Assembly (NCBI GenBank): GCA_014649575.1
Contig: BMTH01000011.1
Coordinates: 186,001-250,000, forward strand
Origin: Streptomyces griseoincarnatus
GTDB lineage: Bacteria; Actinomycetota; Actinomycetes; Streptomycetales; Streptomycetaceae
Reading direction: 5' to 3'
DNA length: 64,000 nucleotides
A model generated the notes under the pieces. That model had not been told where the DNA came from and did no database searches. It saw nothing but the letters and a program-made list of their open reading frames with translations. Both the position numbers and the translations under genes were made by a program. Positions 1 to 9,817 of the stretch are shown here, in pieces (within the stretch, counting starts at the first letter, position 1; each line of letters starts with the position of its first letter).

Positions 1-30
1 CGGTCACAGGCGGTCCCGGGACCGTCCGTC

Positions 31-390
31 TCAGTCGAACTGGTCGCCCAGCGCCATGATCATGACGCCCGCGACGGCGGCCCACAGCGCCCTGCGGGTG
101 CGGCCGCGCGCGCCCAGCACCGCCGCGAGGGCGCAGACGGCCGCCCCGCAGGCGTAGGCGACGGGGACGAGGGCCGGGGCGGTCCCGGAGGCACGAAGCA
201 GCGCGGCGGCCGTTCCGGCGAGGGCCAGCACGACGCCGGTGCCGGCGGCGGCCCAGCGGGCGCGGCGGGCCTGCTCGTCGAGGAGGCCGTCGTCGCGGAG
301 GTCCTTGTCGTCGGCCTCGGCGAGGTCCTCGCGGAGGTCCTCCACGGTCTGAGTGTCCGGGGGCAGGTCGGAATCAGGGCGTCCACTCAT
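31..390 (-). CDS. Small membrane protein of unknown function
   Basis: This 119-residue protein has no function I recognise. The first 45 residues are very acidic and polar, with a heptad-like run around VEDLREDLAEADDKD. Three hydrophobic segments follow at about residues 46-66, 75-93 and 102-117, so I infer a small inner-membrane protein with a cytoplasmic acidic tail. It starts at an ATG and ends 30 bases from the window edge, so its downstream neighbour is not visible. The upstream neighbour, a methyltransferase, is divergent, with 188 bases between them. Composition is normal for the genome. Confidence is good that it is a gene and low on its role. Confidence 0.72.
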   Translation of the reverse strand: MSGRPDSDLPPDTQTVEDLREDLAEADDKDLRDDGLLDEQARRARWAAAGTGVVLALAGTAAALLRASGTAPALVPVAYACGAAVCALAAVLGARGRTRRALWAAVAGVMIMALGDQFD

Positions 391-578
391 GGCGCCGGAG
401 CGTAGCGCCTCACCTCCGGAAACCCGGATGCGGGTCCGCCCGGACGGCTGTTAGCGTCCGTCGGTCCGACACCCCCGCGGCACTCCGCCGCCGGCCGAAG
501 CAGGTGCTTTGATGCTTGTCCGTCCGACCGACGACGCGACCCTTTCCCTCTTCACGGCCTCAAGGAGCCCGCTCACCG

Positions 579-1382
579 ATGTCGGACATCACACCGGACA
601 CCTCGCACGACGACCTCGCCAGCCGCCTGAGCCTGCCCCGCTACCCGCGCAGCAGCGCCTATGACCCGCAGTGGACCGTCGACAACCAGATGGGCCCGCA
701 CGCGCTGTGGCTGCTGGAGTGGCTGGCCCCCGCCCTCGGCCCGGACACCCTGCGTCCCGGCGCCCGGGTGCTCGACCTGGGCTGCGGCCGCGCCATGACC
801 TCCGTCTTCCTCGCCAGGGAGTACGACGTCCAGGTCACCGCCGCGGACCTGTGGATCGAGCCGGACGAGAACGCCCGCCGGATCGCCGAGGCGGGCGTCG
901 CCGACCGCGTCCAGCCCGTCCTCGCGGAGGCGCACGACCTGCCGTTCGGCGCGGAGACCTTCGACGCGATCGTCTCCGTCGACGCCTACCAGTACTTCGG
1001 CACCGACGACCTGTACCTGCCCACGCTGACCCGGCTGCTGACGCCGGGCGGCCGGATCGGGGTCGTCGTCCCGTCCCTGTCCGAGGAGATCGAGGGCAGT
1101 GACCCGCCGGAGCATCTGCGGCCCTTCTGGGAGCCCGCGTTCTGGTGCTTCCACAGCCCCGCCTGGTGGCGCCGCCACTGGACCCGCAGCGGGGCGGTGG
1201 ACGTCCTGGCGGCCGACTGGCTGGAGGGCGGCTGGCGGGAGTGGCTGCTGTGGAGCGAGGTCGTCGCCGAGCACCACCCGGACGAGTTCCATGTGCGGAT
1301 GAGCCGGGAGAACGCGCGACTGGTGCGCGCCGACCAGGGCCGCACGCTGGGCTTCACCCGCGTGGTGGGCCGCCGCCGCTGA
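579..1382 (+). CDS. SAM-dependent class I methyltransferase
   Basis: The product (267 residues) carries the class I methyltransferase nucleotide-binding motif VLDLGCGRAMTSVFLA near residues 62-77, followed by an acidic end to strand 2 (AADLW) and the motif IV stretch FDAIVSVDAYQYFG. I therefore infer transfer of a methyl group from S-adenosylmethionine; the substrate cannot be read from sequence. A TTG 63 bases upstream would add 21 residues. I prefer the ATG at 579 because AAGGAG lies about 12 bases before it and the added residues look like untranslated leader. The gene stands alone and ends at a strong hairpin shared with gatB. Confidence 0.85.
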   Translation: MSDITPDTSHDDLASRLSLPRYPRSSAYDPQWTVDNQMGPHALWLLEWLAPALGPDTLRPGARVLDLGCGRAMTSVFLAREYDVQVTAADLWIEPDENARRIAEAGVADRVQPVLAEAHDLPFGAETFDAIVSVDAYQYFGTDDLYLPTLTRLLTPGGRIGVVVPSLSEEIEGSDPPEHLRPFWEPAFWCFHSPAWWRRHWTRSGAVDVLAADWLEGGWREWLLWSEVVAEHHPDEFHVRMSRENARLVRADQGRTLGFTRVVGRRR

Positions 1383-1398
1383 CCGCTCGTCACACGGG

Positions 1399-1431
1399 AA
1401 GGGGGGCGCACCCGGCGGGTGCGCCCCCCTT
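1399..1431. terminator. Bidirectional intrinsic terminator
   Basis: A perfect 15-bp inverted repeat (1399-1413 with 1417-1431) closes on a 3-base loop. It lies between the convergent stop codons of the methyltransferase (1382) and gatB (1450), so it can end transcription from both sides. There is no long U tract, which is usual in Streptomyces. Confidence 0.85.
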
Positions 1432-1449
1432 CCGTCATGCCGTACGTGC

Positions 1450-2961
1450 TCAGCCCTCGACGCCCAGCTTCTGAAGGATCAGCTCCTTCACCCGGGCCGC
1501 GTCCGCCTGGCCGCGCGTGGCCTTCATGACCGCGCCGACCAGCGCGCCGGCCGCGGCGACCTTGCCGCCGCGGATCTTGTCCGCGACGGCCGGGTTGCCG
1601 GCGATCGCCTCGTCGACGGCGGCGGTGAGCGCGCCCTCGTCGGAGACGACCTTCAGACCGCGCTTCTCGACGACCTCGTCCGGGGTGCCCTCACCCGCGA
1701 GGACACCCTCGATGACCTGGCGGGCCAGCTTGTCGTTCAGGTCGCCCTTGGCCACCAGCTCGGTGACGCGGGCCACCTGAGCCGGGGTGATCGCCAGCTC
1801 GTCCAGCGCCTTCTGCGACTCGTTGGCCGCGCGGGCCAGCTCGCCCATCCACCACTTGCGGGCGGAGGCCGCGTCGGCGCCGGCGTCGATCGTCGCGACG
1901 ATCAGGTCCAGCGCACCGGCGTTGAGGATCGCCTGCATGTCGGTGGCGGAGATGCCCCACTCCTCGCGGAGCCGGTTGCGGCGCACCAGCGGCAGCTCGG
2001 GCAGGCCCGCGCGCAGTTCCTCGACCCACTCGCGGGCCGGGGCGACCGGCACCAGGTCCGGCTCGGGGAAGTACCGGTAGTCCTCGGCCTCCTCCTTCAC
2101 GCGGCCCGAGGTCGTGGACCCCGTGTCCTCGTGGAAGTGCCGGGTCTCCTGCACGATCGTGCCGCCGGACGACAGCACGGCCGCGTGCCGCTGGATCTCG
2201 AAGCGCGCGGCCCGCTCGACGGAACGCAGCGAGTTGACGTTCTTGGTCTCGCTGCGGGTGCCGAACTTCTCGGCGCCCTTCGGCATCAGCGACAGGTTGA
2301 CGTCGCAGCGCATCTGGCCCATCTCCATGCGGGCCTCGGACACGCCGAGCGCGCGGATGAGCTCGCGCAGCTCACGGACGTACGCCCGCGCGACCTCGGG
2401 AGCCCGCTCGCCCGCGCCGACGATCGGCTTGGTGACGATCTCGATGAGCGGGATGCCGGCGCGGTTGTAGTCCAGCAGGGAGTGGGACGCGCCGTGGATA
2501 CGGCCGGTGGCGCCGCCGACGTGCGTCGACTTGCCGGTGTCCTCCTCCATGTGGGCGCGCTCGATCTCCACACGGAAGACCTCGCCGTCCTCCAGCTGCA
2601 CGTCGAGGTAGCCGTCGAAGGCGATCGGCTCGTCGTACTGGGAGGTCTGGAAGTTCTTCGGCATGTCCGGATAGAAGTAGTTCTTCCGGGCGAAGCGGCA
2701 CCACTCGGCGATCTCGCAGTTCAGCGCGAGGCCGATCTTGACGGCGGACTCGACGCCGGTCGCGTTGACGACCGGGAGCGCGCCGGGCAGGCCGAGGCAG
2801 ACCGGGCAGGTCTGGGTGTTGGCGTCCTGGCCCAGGGCCGTCGAACAGCCGCAGAACATCTTGGTCTTGGTGCCGAGTTCGACATGGACCTCGAGGCCCA
2901 TGACGGGGTCGTACGACGCGAGCGCGTCCTCGTACGACACCAGGTCGGTCGTGGTGGTCAC
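1450..2961 (-). CDS. gatB: Asp-tRNA(Asn)/Glu-tRNA(Gln) amidotransferase subunit B
   Basis: GatB (503 residues, full length) is the tRNA-binding kinase subunit of the GatCAB amidotransferase. It activates the side chain of mischarged Glu-tRNA(Gln) or Asp-tRNA(Asn) with ATP so that ammonia from GatA can amidate it. The signature MGLEVHVEL is at 21-29. Four zinc-ligand cysteines sit at C37, C39, C52 and C55. The cradle domain fills the first 300 residues, and the helical and YqeY-like tail domains end the protein. The start is a GTG with a GAGGGAAG site. It is the last gene of a gatC-gatA-membrane protein-gatB operon and ends at the hairpin at 1399-1431. Confidence 0.97.
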   Translation of the reverse strand: MTTTTDLVSYEDALASYDPVMGLEVHVELGTKTKMFCGCSTALGQDANTQTCPVCLGLPGALPVVNATGVESAVKIGLALNCEIAEWCRFARKNYFYPDMPKNFQTSQYDEPIAFDGYLDVQLEDGEVFRVEIERAHMEEDTGKSTHVGGATGRIHGASHSLLDYNRAGIPLIEIVTKPIVGAGERAPEVARAYVRELRELIRALGVSEARMEMGQMRCDVNLSLMPKGAEKFGTRSETKNVNSLRSVERAARFEIQRHAAVLSSGGTIVQETRHFHEDTGSTTSGRVKEEAEDYRYFPEPDLVPVAPAREWVEELRAGLPELPLVRRNRLREEWGISATDMQAILNAGALDLIVATIDAGADAASARKWWMGELARAANESQKALDELAITPAQVARVTELVAKGDLNDKLARQVIEGVLAGEGTPDEVVEKRGLKVVSDEGALTAAVDEAIAGNPAVADKIRGGKVAAAGALVGAVMKATRGQADAARVKELILQKLGVEG

Positions 2962-2977
2962 GGTGAAAACTTCCCTC

Positions 2978-3213
2978 TCAGCCCAGCAGGACGTCGTCGT
3001 CGCCCAGCCGCTTCAGCTCGCGGTAGAGGATGGCGAGGCCGGTGACGATCGCGGCGGCGGACACGGTGGCGTCGATCAGGACCAGGGTGTCCTTCTCGGC
3101 GCGCGCCGTCTTCAGCCGCTTGGCGACGCCGAACGCGCCGAACGCGGTGGCGGCCATGGACAGGTACGTACCGGACCGGGACTTCTTGAACCCCTTGGCC
3201 TTGGTCAGTGCAC

Positions 3214-3217
<4 letters not shown>
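2978..3217 (-). CDS. Small membrane protein within the gatCAB operon
   Basis: This 79-residue protein has a basic N-terminus (about residues 6-15), a weakly hydrophobic stretch at 18-31 and a clear membrane segment at about 45-65, ending in an acidic tail. The GTG start overlaps the gatA stop codon as GTGA, with GAGGAG upstream, so translation is coupled to gatA. It ends 16 bases before gatB. I recall a gene in this position in other Streptomyces, but I know no function. Its retention inside an essential operon suggests either a link to the amidotransferase or simply co-expression. An upstream extension in this frame would only be a shadow of gatA. Confidence 0.85.
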
Positions 3218-4710
<1,493 letters not shown>

Positions 4711-4716
4711 GGCGGT

Positions 4717-5013
4717 TTACTCCTCCCCCAGGATCTGCGGCACCTTGAAACGCTGCTGCTCCTGGGCCGGGGCGCCGGAGAGCGCCTGCTCGGGGGTGAG
4801 CGAGGGACGGACCTCGTCGGCCCGCATGACGTTCGTCAGCGGGAGCGGGTGCGAGGTCGGCGGTACGTCTTGGTCGGCGACCTCGCTGACGCGGGCGACC
4901 GCGCCGATGATGTCGTCGAGCTGGCCCGCGAAGTGGTCGAGCTCTTCGGGCTTCAGCTCCAGACGCGCCAGCCGGGCGAGGTGGGCGACCTCCTCGCGCG
5001 TGATGCCAGGCAT
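4717..5013 (-). CDS. gatC: Asp-tRNA(Asn)/Glu-tRNA(Gln) amidotransferase subunit C
   Basis: GatC (98 residues) is the small stabilising subunit that wraps the GatA-GatB interface. The family signature is clear: ITREEVAHLARLARLEL at about residues 3-19, the helix with DHFAGQLDDIIG, and a C-terminal strand ending in KVPQILGEE. The start is an ATG preceded by AGAGGA. It is the first gene of the operon, followed after 3 bases by gatA. About 565 bases of non-coding DNA lie upstream and hold a possible promoter at 5053-5083. Confidence 0.96.
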   Translation of the reverse strand: MPGITREEVAHLARLARLELKPEELDHFAGQLDDIIGAVARVSEVADQDVPPTSHPLPLTNVMRADEVRPSLTPEQALSGAPAQEQQRFKVPQILGEE

Positions 5014-5052
5014 GCAGCGATCCTCTGGGGTGAGTGTGTGTGTTTGGGACCA

Positions 5053-5083
5053 ATCCTATGGGGCGGGCACCCATGCGCGTGAA
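5053..5083 (-). promoter_or_regulatory. Possible gatC promoter
   Basis: Read on the minus strand, TAGGAT at 5053-5058 is a good Streptomyces -10 hexamer. A weak -35 candidate, TTCACG, lies 19 bases upstream at 5078-5083. The -10 is about 40 bases before the gatC ATG. The -35 match is poor, so this is tentative. Confidence 0.3.
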
Positions 5084-5235
5084 ACCCTTCGCCCGGCGCC
5101 GGGCGGTCCTGCGGGCCGCGCCCTCACGAACAGCGGGATCACCGGCTCCCGCAGGTCCCGCTCCTCGGGCGTACCGGGGCTCTCCGTGCGGATCCGGTGC
5201 GGAACAGGCCCGGAGCAAGGTGGGGGCCTGATGCC

Positions 5236-5307
5236 GTGGAGCGCACGGCAAGGAGGGCGGCGGGGGGCCCGATACGTGGAGCGCACGGCAAGGAAGGGCG
5301 GCGGGGA
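5236..5307. repeat. Two-copy tandem repeat, 40-bp period
   Basis: The sequence GTGGAGCGCACGGCAAGGA, plus a G-rich tail, occurs at 5236-5265 and again at 5276-5307. The start-to-start distance is exactly 40 bp, with one base inserted in the second copy. It lies in non-coding DNA. Confidence 0.75.
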
Positions 5308-5400
5308 GTCCGACCACCATGCCGGCCGACGGCGGCACGGGACCGCGCGGTCGTCCGCCCCTTCCCCGTCTGCGCATGCCCTCGGGCGCCGGCCGGAGTC

Positions 5401-5430
5401 CTGACCGGGTCCGACCGGGTCCGACCGGGT
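5401..5430. repeat. Three contiguous 10-bp direct repeats
   Basis: CTGACCGGGT, CCGACCGGGT and CCGACCGGGT run head to tail, about 150 bases before the oxidoreductase ATG. A 10-bp period places every copy on the same face of the helix, which is a pattern seen at iterated regulator sites. It could also be simple slippage. Confidence 0.6.
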
Positions 5431-5579
5431 TCGGAGGAACGAGCACGACCAGCCCGGCACCCGGCGGGCCGACACGGGAGGCGACTCCAGCGGGCAGCGG
5501 TGAGACGCGCGTCACATCGCGTCACAAGGGTCCGGAGCGCGGCGTCTTGAGGCCGACACCTTGAAACGGAGGAGGCACC

Positions 5580-6788
5580 ATGACGGGGAACACACATGTG
5601 GTGGTGGTCGGCGGCGGCTACGCGGGCGTCATGGCCGCGAACCGGCTGACACAGCGCGACGACGTGACCGTGACGCTGATCAATCCGCGCGAGGAACTCG
5701 TCCACCGGGTCCGCCTGCACCAGCTGGTGGGCGGCTCCGACGACGCGCTCGTCGCCTATCGGGACGTCCTGGCCGAGAGGATCCGGCTGGTGGCCGACAC
5801 CGTCACCCGGATCGACGCGGCCGAACGCAGCGTGACGCTGGCGGCCGGCGGCAGGCTCGGCTACGACTACCTCATCTACGCGGCGGGCAGCAGGAGCGCC
5901 GAACCGACTGTTCCCGGGGCCGCCGAGTTCGCCTACCCGATGTCCGTCCTGGAGGAGGCCCAGCGGCTGCGGGCGGTTCTCGACCGCACGCCCGCGACAG
6001 CCCGCGTGACGGTGGTCGGCGCCGGCCCCACCGGCATCGAGACCGCCGCCGAGCTGGCGGAGGAGGGCCGCGCCGTGACCCTGGTCTGCGGCGGCGCTCT
6101 CGGTCCGTACCTGCACGACCGGGGCAGGCGCTCGGTCGCCGGGCGACTGGCCAAGCTGGGGGTGACGGTCCTCGAGGGCTCCGACACCGAGGGGAGCGCG
6201 GTCACCTCCGACGCCGTGCGGCTCGTGAGCGGCCGTGAGCTGCCGGCCGAGGTCACCATCTGGACCGCGGGCTTCGCCGTGCCGGACCTGGCCGCCCGCA
6301 GCGGGCTGAGCACCGACGCGCTGGGCCGTGTGCTGACGGACGAGACGCTGACGAGCGTGGACGACGAACGGGTCCTCGCGGCCGGGGACTCGGCAGCCCC
6401 GTCGGGCCTGCCGCTGCGCATGAGCTGCCTGAACGCGACGCCGCTCGGGGCGCGGGCCGCCGACACGGTGCTCAGCCGGCTCGCGGGCAGGCAGCCGGAC
6501 CCCTTGCACCAGGGACTCTACGCCCAGTGCATCAGCCTGGGCCGGAAGGCGGGCATCTACCAGTTCGCCACCAGGTCCGACGTCGCGGTGGGAGTCCACA
6601 TCGGTGCCGGCCTGGGCGCCAGGATCAAGGAATCGGTCTGCACGGGCATCCTCGGGCATCTGGTCAAGGAGGCGAAGCGGCCAGGCACGTTCCGGCTGCA
6701 CCGCGTTCCGGGGGGCGTCGCCAAGCGCCGGGAACTGCTGCGGGCCCAGCAGGATGACGAAGCGGCCCTTGCCGAGCGCGCGGTGTGA
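5580..6788 (+). CDS. FAD/NAD(P)-dependent oxidoreductase, type II NADH dehydrogenase-like
   Basis: The 402-residue protein is a two-dinucleotide-binding-domain flavoprotein. The FAD Rossmann motif VVVVGGGYAG is at about residues 7-16. A second, NAD(P)-binding motif VTVVGAGPTG lies near 141-150, and the FAD-binding VLAAGDSAAP near 264-273. Length and architecture fit the NDH-2 and apoptosis-inducing-factor-like family, which pass electrons from NAD(P)H to quinone or another acceptor. I see no C-terminal membrane helix, so attachment would be peripheral. The ATG start follows a strong GGAGGAGG site. It is monocistronic, with a possible terminator at 6825-6849. The electron acceptor cannot be assigned. 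Confidence 0.88.
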   Translation: MTGNTHVVVVGGGYAGVMAANRLTQRDDVTVTLINPREELVHRVRLHQLVGGSDDALVAYRDVLAERIRLVADTVTRIDAAERSVTLAAGGRLGYDYLIYAAGSRSAEPTVPGAAEFAYPMSVLEEAQRLRAVLDRTPATARVTVVGAGPTGIETAAELAEEGRAVTLVCGGALGPYLHDRGRRSVAGRLAKLGVTVLEGSDTEGSAVTSDAVRLVSGRELPAEVTIWTAGFAVPDLAARSGLSTDALGRVLTDETLTSVDDERVLAAGDSAAPSGLPLRMSCLNATPLGARAADTVLSRLAGRQPDPLHQGLYAQCISLGRKAGIYQFATRSDVAVGVHIGAGLGARIKESVCTGILGHLVKEAKRPGTFRLHRVPGGVAKRRELLRAQQDDEAALAERAV

Positions 6789-6824
6789 CCCGGACCCACG
6801 GATCCTCCCCTGACACGCGCGAAC

Positions 6825-6849
6825 GCGGTCGGCCTGCACGGCCGGCCGC
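6825..6849 (+). terminator. Possible intrinsic terminator after the oxidoreductase gene
   Basis: A 10-bp stem with one T-G pair (6825-6834 with 6840-6849) and a 5-base loop begins 36 bases after the stop codon. The surrounding DNA is so GC-rich that chance hairpins are frequent, hence modest confidence. From here to 7154 (about 305 bases) I see no gene, only a 7-bp inverted repeat at 6978-6992. Confidence 0.4.
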
Positions 6850-7154
6850 GGGGCACCGGAGGACCGCCGCAGGCGCCGAAGGGGAGATGTCTCCGGTCCG
6901 GCAGGCCGGGACGCGCCGGCACAGGGGAGCGCGGTCAAGCCGGCCGTCCCCGTCCTGGCACCGCTGAGGAGCCTGTCTTCCGGGACCCGGAAAGGTGAGA
7001 GGCGGACGGTGTCCGGCTCAGGGCCGTGAGGAGCGTCCGCTCCCGATGGCAGGGTCGAGTCCCCGCACACCTGTCACGCCCGCACCACGGCCACGGCCGA
7101 CCCCGCGGGACGCGTCGCCGTCACGCGCGCATCGTCCCGAAGGAGCGCACACCG

Positions 7155-7259
7155 ATGTCGATGTCCCTGCTGCCCGTGGCTGTCGCGACGCTCCTCGTCC
7201 TGGCCGGCTCTGCGATCCTCGCGATCTACCGTGCCTCGTGCCGCGGGGAGGACTCGTAG
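7155..7259 (+). CDS. 34-residue single-pass membrane peptide
   Basis: This very short gene encodes MSMSLLPVAVATLLVLAGS followed by AILAIYRASCRGEDS, which is one hydrophobic segment (about residues 4-25) and a short polar tail with a single cysteine. AAGGAG lies 9 bases before the ATG, which is an ideal site, and translation ends at TAG. A longer in-frame reading from 7026 has no such signal and looks non-coding. It converges on rmdB, whose stop codon is 45 bases away. Function is unknown. It resembles small stress or respiratory membrane peptides only in form. Confidence 0.55.
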   Translation: MSMSLLPVAVATLLVLAGSAILAIYRASCRGEDS

Positions 7260-7304
7260 CCGTCCGGGCAGTCACGGGACCCGGCCCGGGCCGCCGTGCC
7301 CTTC

Positions 7305-9557
7305 CTAGTCCTCCGCCGTGCCCGTGGCCGCCGGCAACGCCGCCGCCGGCCGCTGCCACCCCCGCGACCCCCGGGCGAGCAGCCACGCCGTGGTCTCGTC
7401 CGGCGGCATCGCGGCCGCGACCAGCCACCCCTGGACCGCGTCGCACCGCAGATCCCGCAGCCGTTCCCAGGTCTCGTCGTCCTCGACGCCCTCGGCGACG
7501 ACGAGCAGGCCCAGCGAGTGGGCCAGGTCGATCGTGCAGCGCACGATCTCCGCGTCCTCCGTGTCGACGGCCAGCCGGGCCACGAACGAGCGGTCGATCT
7601 TCAGCTCGCTCACCGGCAGCCGCCGCAGGTGCACCAGCGACGAGTAGCCGGTGCCGAAGTCGTCGAGGGACATCTTCACGCCGTGGCCCGTCAGCGCGTT
7701 GAGGGTGTCGGCGGCCCGCGTGGGGTCCTCCAGCAGCACGTGCTCGGTGATCTCCAGCTGGAGCGCTCCCGCGGGCACCCCGTGCCGGGCCAGGCGCGCG
7801 GCCACCGAGCCGGCGAAGCCGGGGCTGTGGACGTCACGCGGCGAGACGTTGACGGCGACCGGCACGAACAGCCCCTGGGCGCGCCACGCGGCGACCTGTC
7901 CGAGCGCGGTCTCCAGCACGTACTCCGTGAGCTGGGGCATCAGCCCCGACGACTCGGCTATCGCTATGAACTCGTCCGGGGGGACCCGCCCGCGCTCCGG
8001 GTGCACCCACCGCACCAGCGCCTCGAGGCCGGAGACCTGGCCGTCGAAACGGACCTTGGGCTGGTAGTGCAGCTCCACCTCGTGCGCGTCGAGGGCGCGG
8101 CGCAGATCGCCCAGCAGCCCTAGGCGGTCGGGGGTGTTGGAGTCCCGCTTGGACTCGTACGCCTCGACGCCCGTGCGGTCCCGCTTGGCCTGGTACATCG
8201 CCACGTCCGCGCGCCGCAGCAGCCCTTCGGCGTCGGACGCGTGGTCCGGGAAGACGGCGACTCCCGCGCTCGCCTCCAGGACGAGGGTGAGCCCGTCGAG
8301 GTCGAGCGGGGAGCTGAGGGCCGCGACGAGTCCGCGGGCGGCGCGGGTCGCGGACGTCGTGGAGTCCGCCGCGGGCAGTAACACGGCGAACTCGTCGCCG
8401 CCGAGCCGCGCGGCCTCCGCCCCGCGTGGCAGGGCCGCTCTCAGCCGGTCGGCGATCTGCAGCAGCAGCCGGTCGCCGGCGAGATGGCCGAGGGTGTCGT
8501 TGACCGACCGGAAGCGGTCGAGGTCGATGAGCATGAGCGCGGCGCGGGACCCTGCCCGCTCGGCGTCGTCCAGCGCGGTCCAGATGCGCTCCTGGAGCCA
8601 CTGCCGGTTGGGCAGTCCGGTCAGCGGGTCGCGCAGCTGCTCCTCGGCCCGCGCGCGGGCTATCCACAGGGTGGAGTCGAGGGCGATCAGCGGGATGGCG
8701 AACAGCGGCAGCAGCACGGGCTTGGCGTCGGCGACCACGCACACCAGCGGGGCGATGCCGAGCAGGGCGACCGCGACGAGCCCTTGGCGGACCAGGGCGG
8801 TGCGGGCGACGGTGGGCAGGCCCGAGCGCGGGGTGTGCAGGTACCACAGCAAGGTGCGGGTGACCGCGAGATAGGCGGCGGCCACGAGCACCACCCCGGG
8901 ACCCGTGTAGAGGGTCCAGGTGTCGGGGGTGGACGGCGACTCCACGGACGGCACGGTGCCGAACGCGGCGAGGACGAGCGCTCCGGCGCCGATGCCGAGC
9001 AGGTCGACCGCGCCGTGCAGCACGCCCTGCCGCCAGCGGCCCCGGCGGGCTATGCCGACCAGGACGACGACGGTGAGGCTGACCATGCCGGCCGGGACCC
9101 AGCCGTAGAGCAGCAGCACGGCGAGGGTGAGGGCCGCGCCGGAGCCGGTGCCGCCCCACCAGCGGGAGCGGCCCAGCATCACGAGGTGGCCGACGATGAT
9201 GCCGGTGAGCACGGCCAGCGACCAGCCGACCGTGCCGGACGGGAAGAGGGCGTGGCCGCCGGTGAAGGCGCGCAGGAAGCCTGCGCCGAGGACGAATCCG
9301 GCGGCTGCGACGACCGCGGTGGGCAACGCGGGCCAGGACGGGTGCCGTTCGGTCTCCGTGGCGGGCTCTCCGCCGCCGTGCCCGCCGGCCGGGCGTGCCG
9401 CGCCGGTCTCGCGCGCGTCCGCGGCGCGTGCCCCGGTGCGCCCCCGCGCGTCCGGTCGCTCCGCGGGCCGCCCGTCCTCACGGCCGCGCCGCCGGACGAC
9501 CGCAAGGCGGCGCAGGCGCAGCCGTGAGCCCGGGGCGGCGCTCTCGGTCGGTTCCAT
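7305..9557 (-). CDS. rmdB: Membrane GGDEF-EAL cyclic-di-GMP protein, RmdB-type
   Basis: The 750-residue protein begins with a basic, disordered stretch. About eight membrane segments follow (roughly residues 85-300), then a GGDEF domain with an intact GGDEF motif at 386-390, then an EAL domain with intact EAL at about 512-514. Position and architecture match S. coelicolor RmdB (SCO5495), a c-di-GMP phosphodiesterase needed for aerial development; the identification rests on recalled synteny and domain order. An intact GGDEF leaves cyclase activity or GTP sensing possible. A GTG 36 bases upstream is an alternative start, but the ATG at 9557 has AGAGGGA before it. It follows ligA on the same strand with a 260-base gap, so it probably has its own promoter. 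Confidence 0.88.
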   Translation of the reverse strand: MEPTESAAPGSRLRLRRLAVVRRRGREDGRPAERPDARGRTGARAADARETGAARPAGGHGGGEPATETERHPSWPALPTAVVAAAGFVLGAGFLRAFTGGHALFPSGTVGWSLAVLTGIIVGHLVMLGRSRWWGGTGSGAALTLAVLLLYGWVPAGMVSLTVVVLVGIARRGRWRQGVLHGAVDLLGIGAGALVLAAFGTVPSVESPSTPDTWTLYTGPGVVLVAAAYLAVTRTLLWYLHTPRSGLPTVARTALVRQGLVAVALLGIAPLVCVVADAKPVLLPLFAIPLIALDSTLWIARARAEEQLRDPLTGLPNRQWLQERIWTALDDAERAGSRAALMLIDLDRFRSVNDTLGHLAGDRLLLQIADRLRAALPRGAEAARLGGDEFAVLLPAADSTTSATRAARGLVAALSSPLDLDGLTLVLEASAGVAVFPDHASDAEGLLRRADVAMYQAKRDRTGVEAYESKRDSNTPDRLGLLGDLRRALDAHEVELHYQPKVRFDGQVSGLEALVRWVHPERGRVPPDEFIAIAESSGLMPQLTEYVLETALGQVAAWRAQGLFVPVAVNVSPRDVHSPGFAGSVAARLARHGVPAGALQLEITEHVLLEDPTRAADTLNALTGHGVKMSLDDFGTGYSSLVHLRRLPVSELKIDRSFVARLAVDTEDAEIVRCTIDLAHSLGLLVVAEGVEDDETWERLRDLRCDAVQGWLVAAAMPPDETTAWLLARGSRGWQRPAAALPAATGTAED

Positions 9558-9817
9558 TCCCGTCCCTCTCACAGCCGGCGGTGCCCACGCCACGCGGCCC
9601 GATGCCCGACATCCCTCAGCGGCTCCGCCGTGGAAAGCCCTTCCCCGGACCCGTCACGGGTACGGGGGTTGCCCCGACCGCAACTGGGCACGGCAGGCGC
9701 ACATCTCAACAGTAGGCCGCGGAAGGCGTGTACGGGCACCGGTCGCCGACGGTTGCCCGAATGCGCCCCAGCCACCCGTATGCATCTGGTATGCGCCGAT
9801 CGGGGTGCCTTCAACCG

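Larger units (their letters stand above)
5014..5579. other. 566-bp intergenic region between gatC and the flavin oxidoreductase gene
   Basis: I see no credible gene here; the open frames are low-complexity Arg/Pro/Gly-rich shadows. Next to gatC it holds a promoter-like site. The middle contains two copies of a 40-bp-period repeat (5236-5307), and further on a triple 10-bp repeat (5401-5430). Just before the oxidoreductase gene is a good GGAGG site. The two flanking genes diverge, so both upstream control regions must lie here. Confidence 0.6.

Noticed and set aside
7050..7090. GCAGGGTCGAGTCCCCGC resembles a tRNA T-arm
   Set aside because: No matching acceptor, D or anticodon arms could be folded around it.
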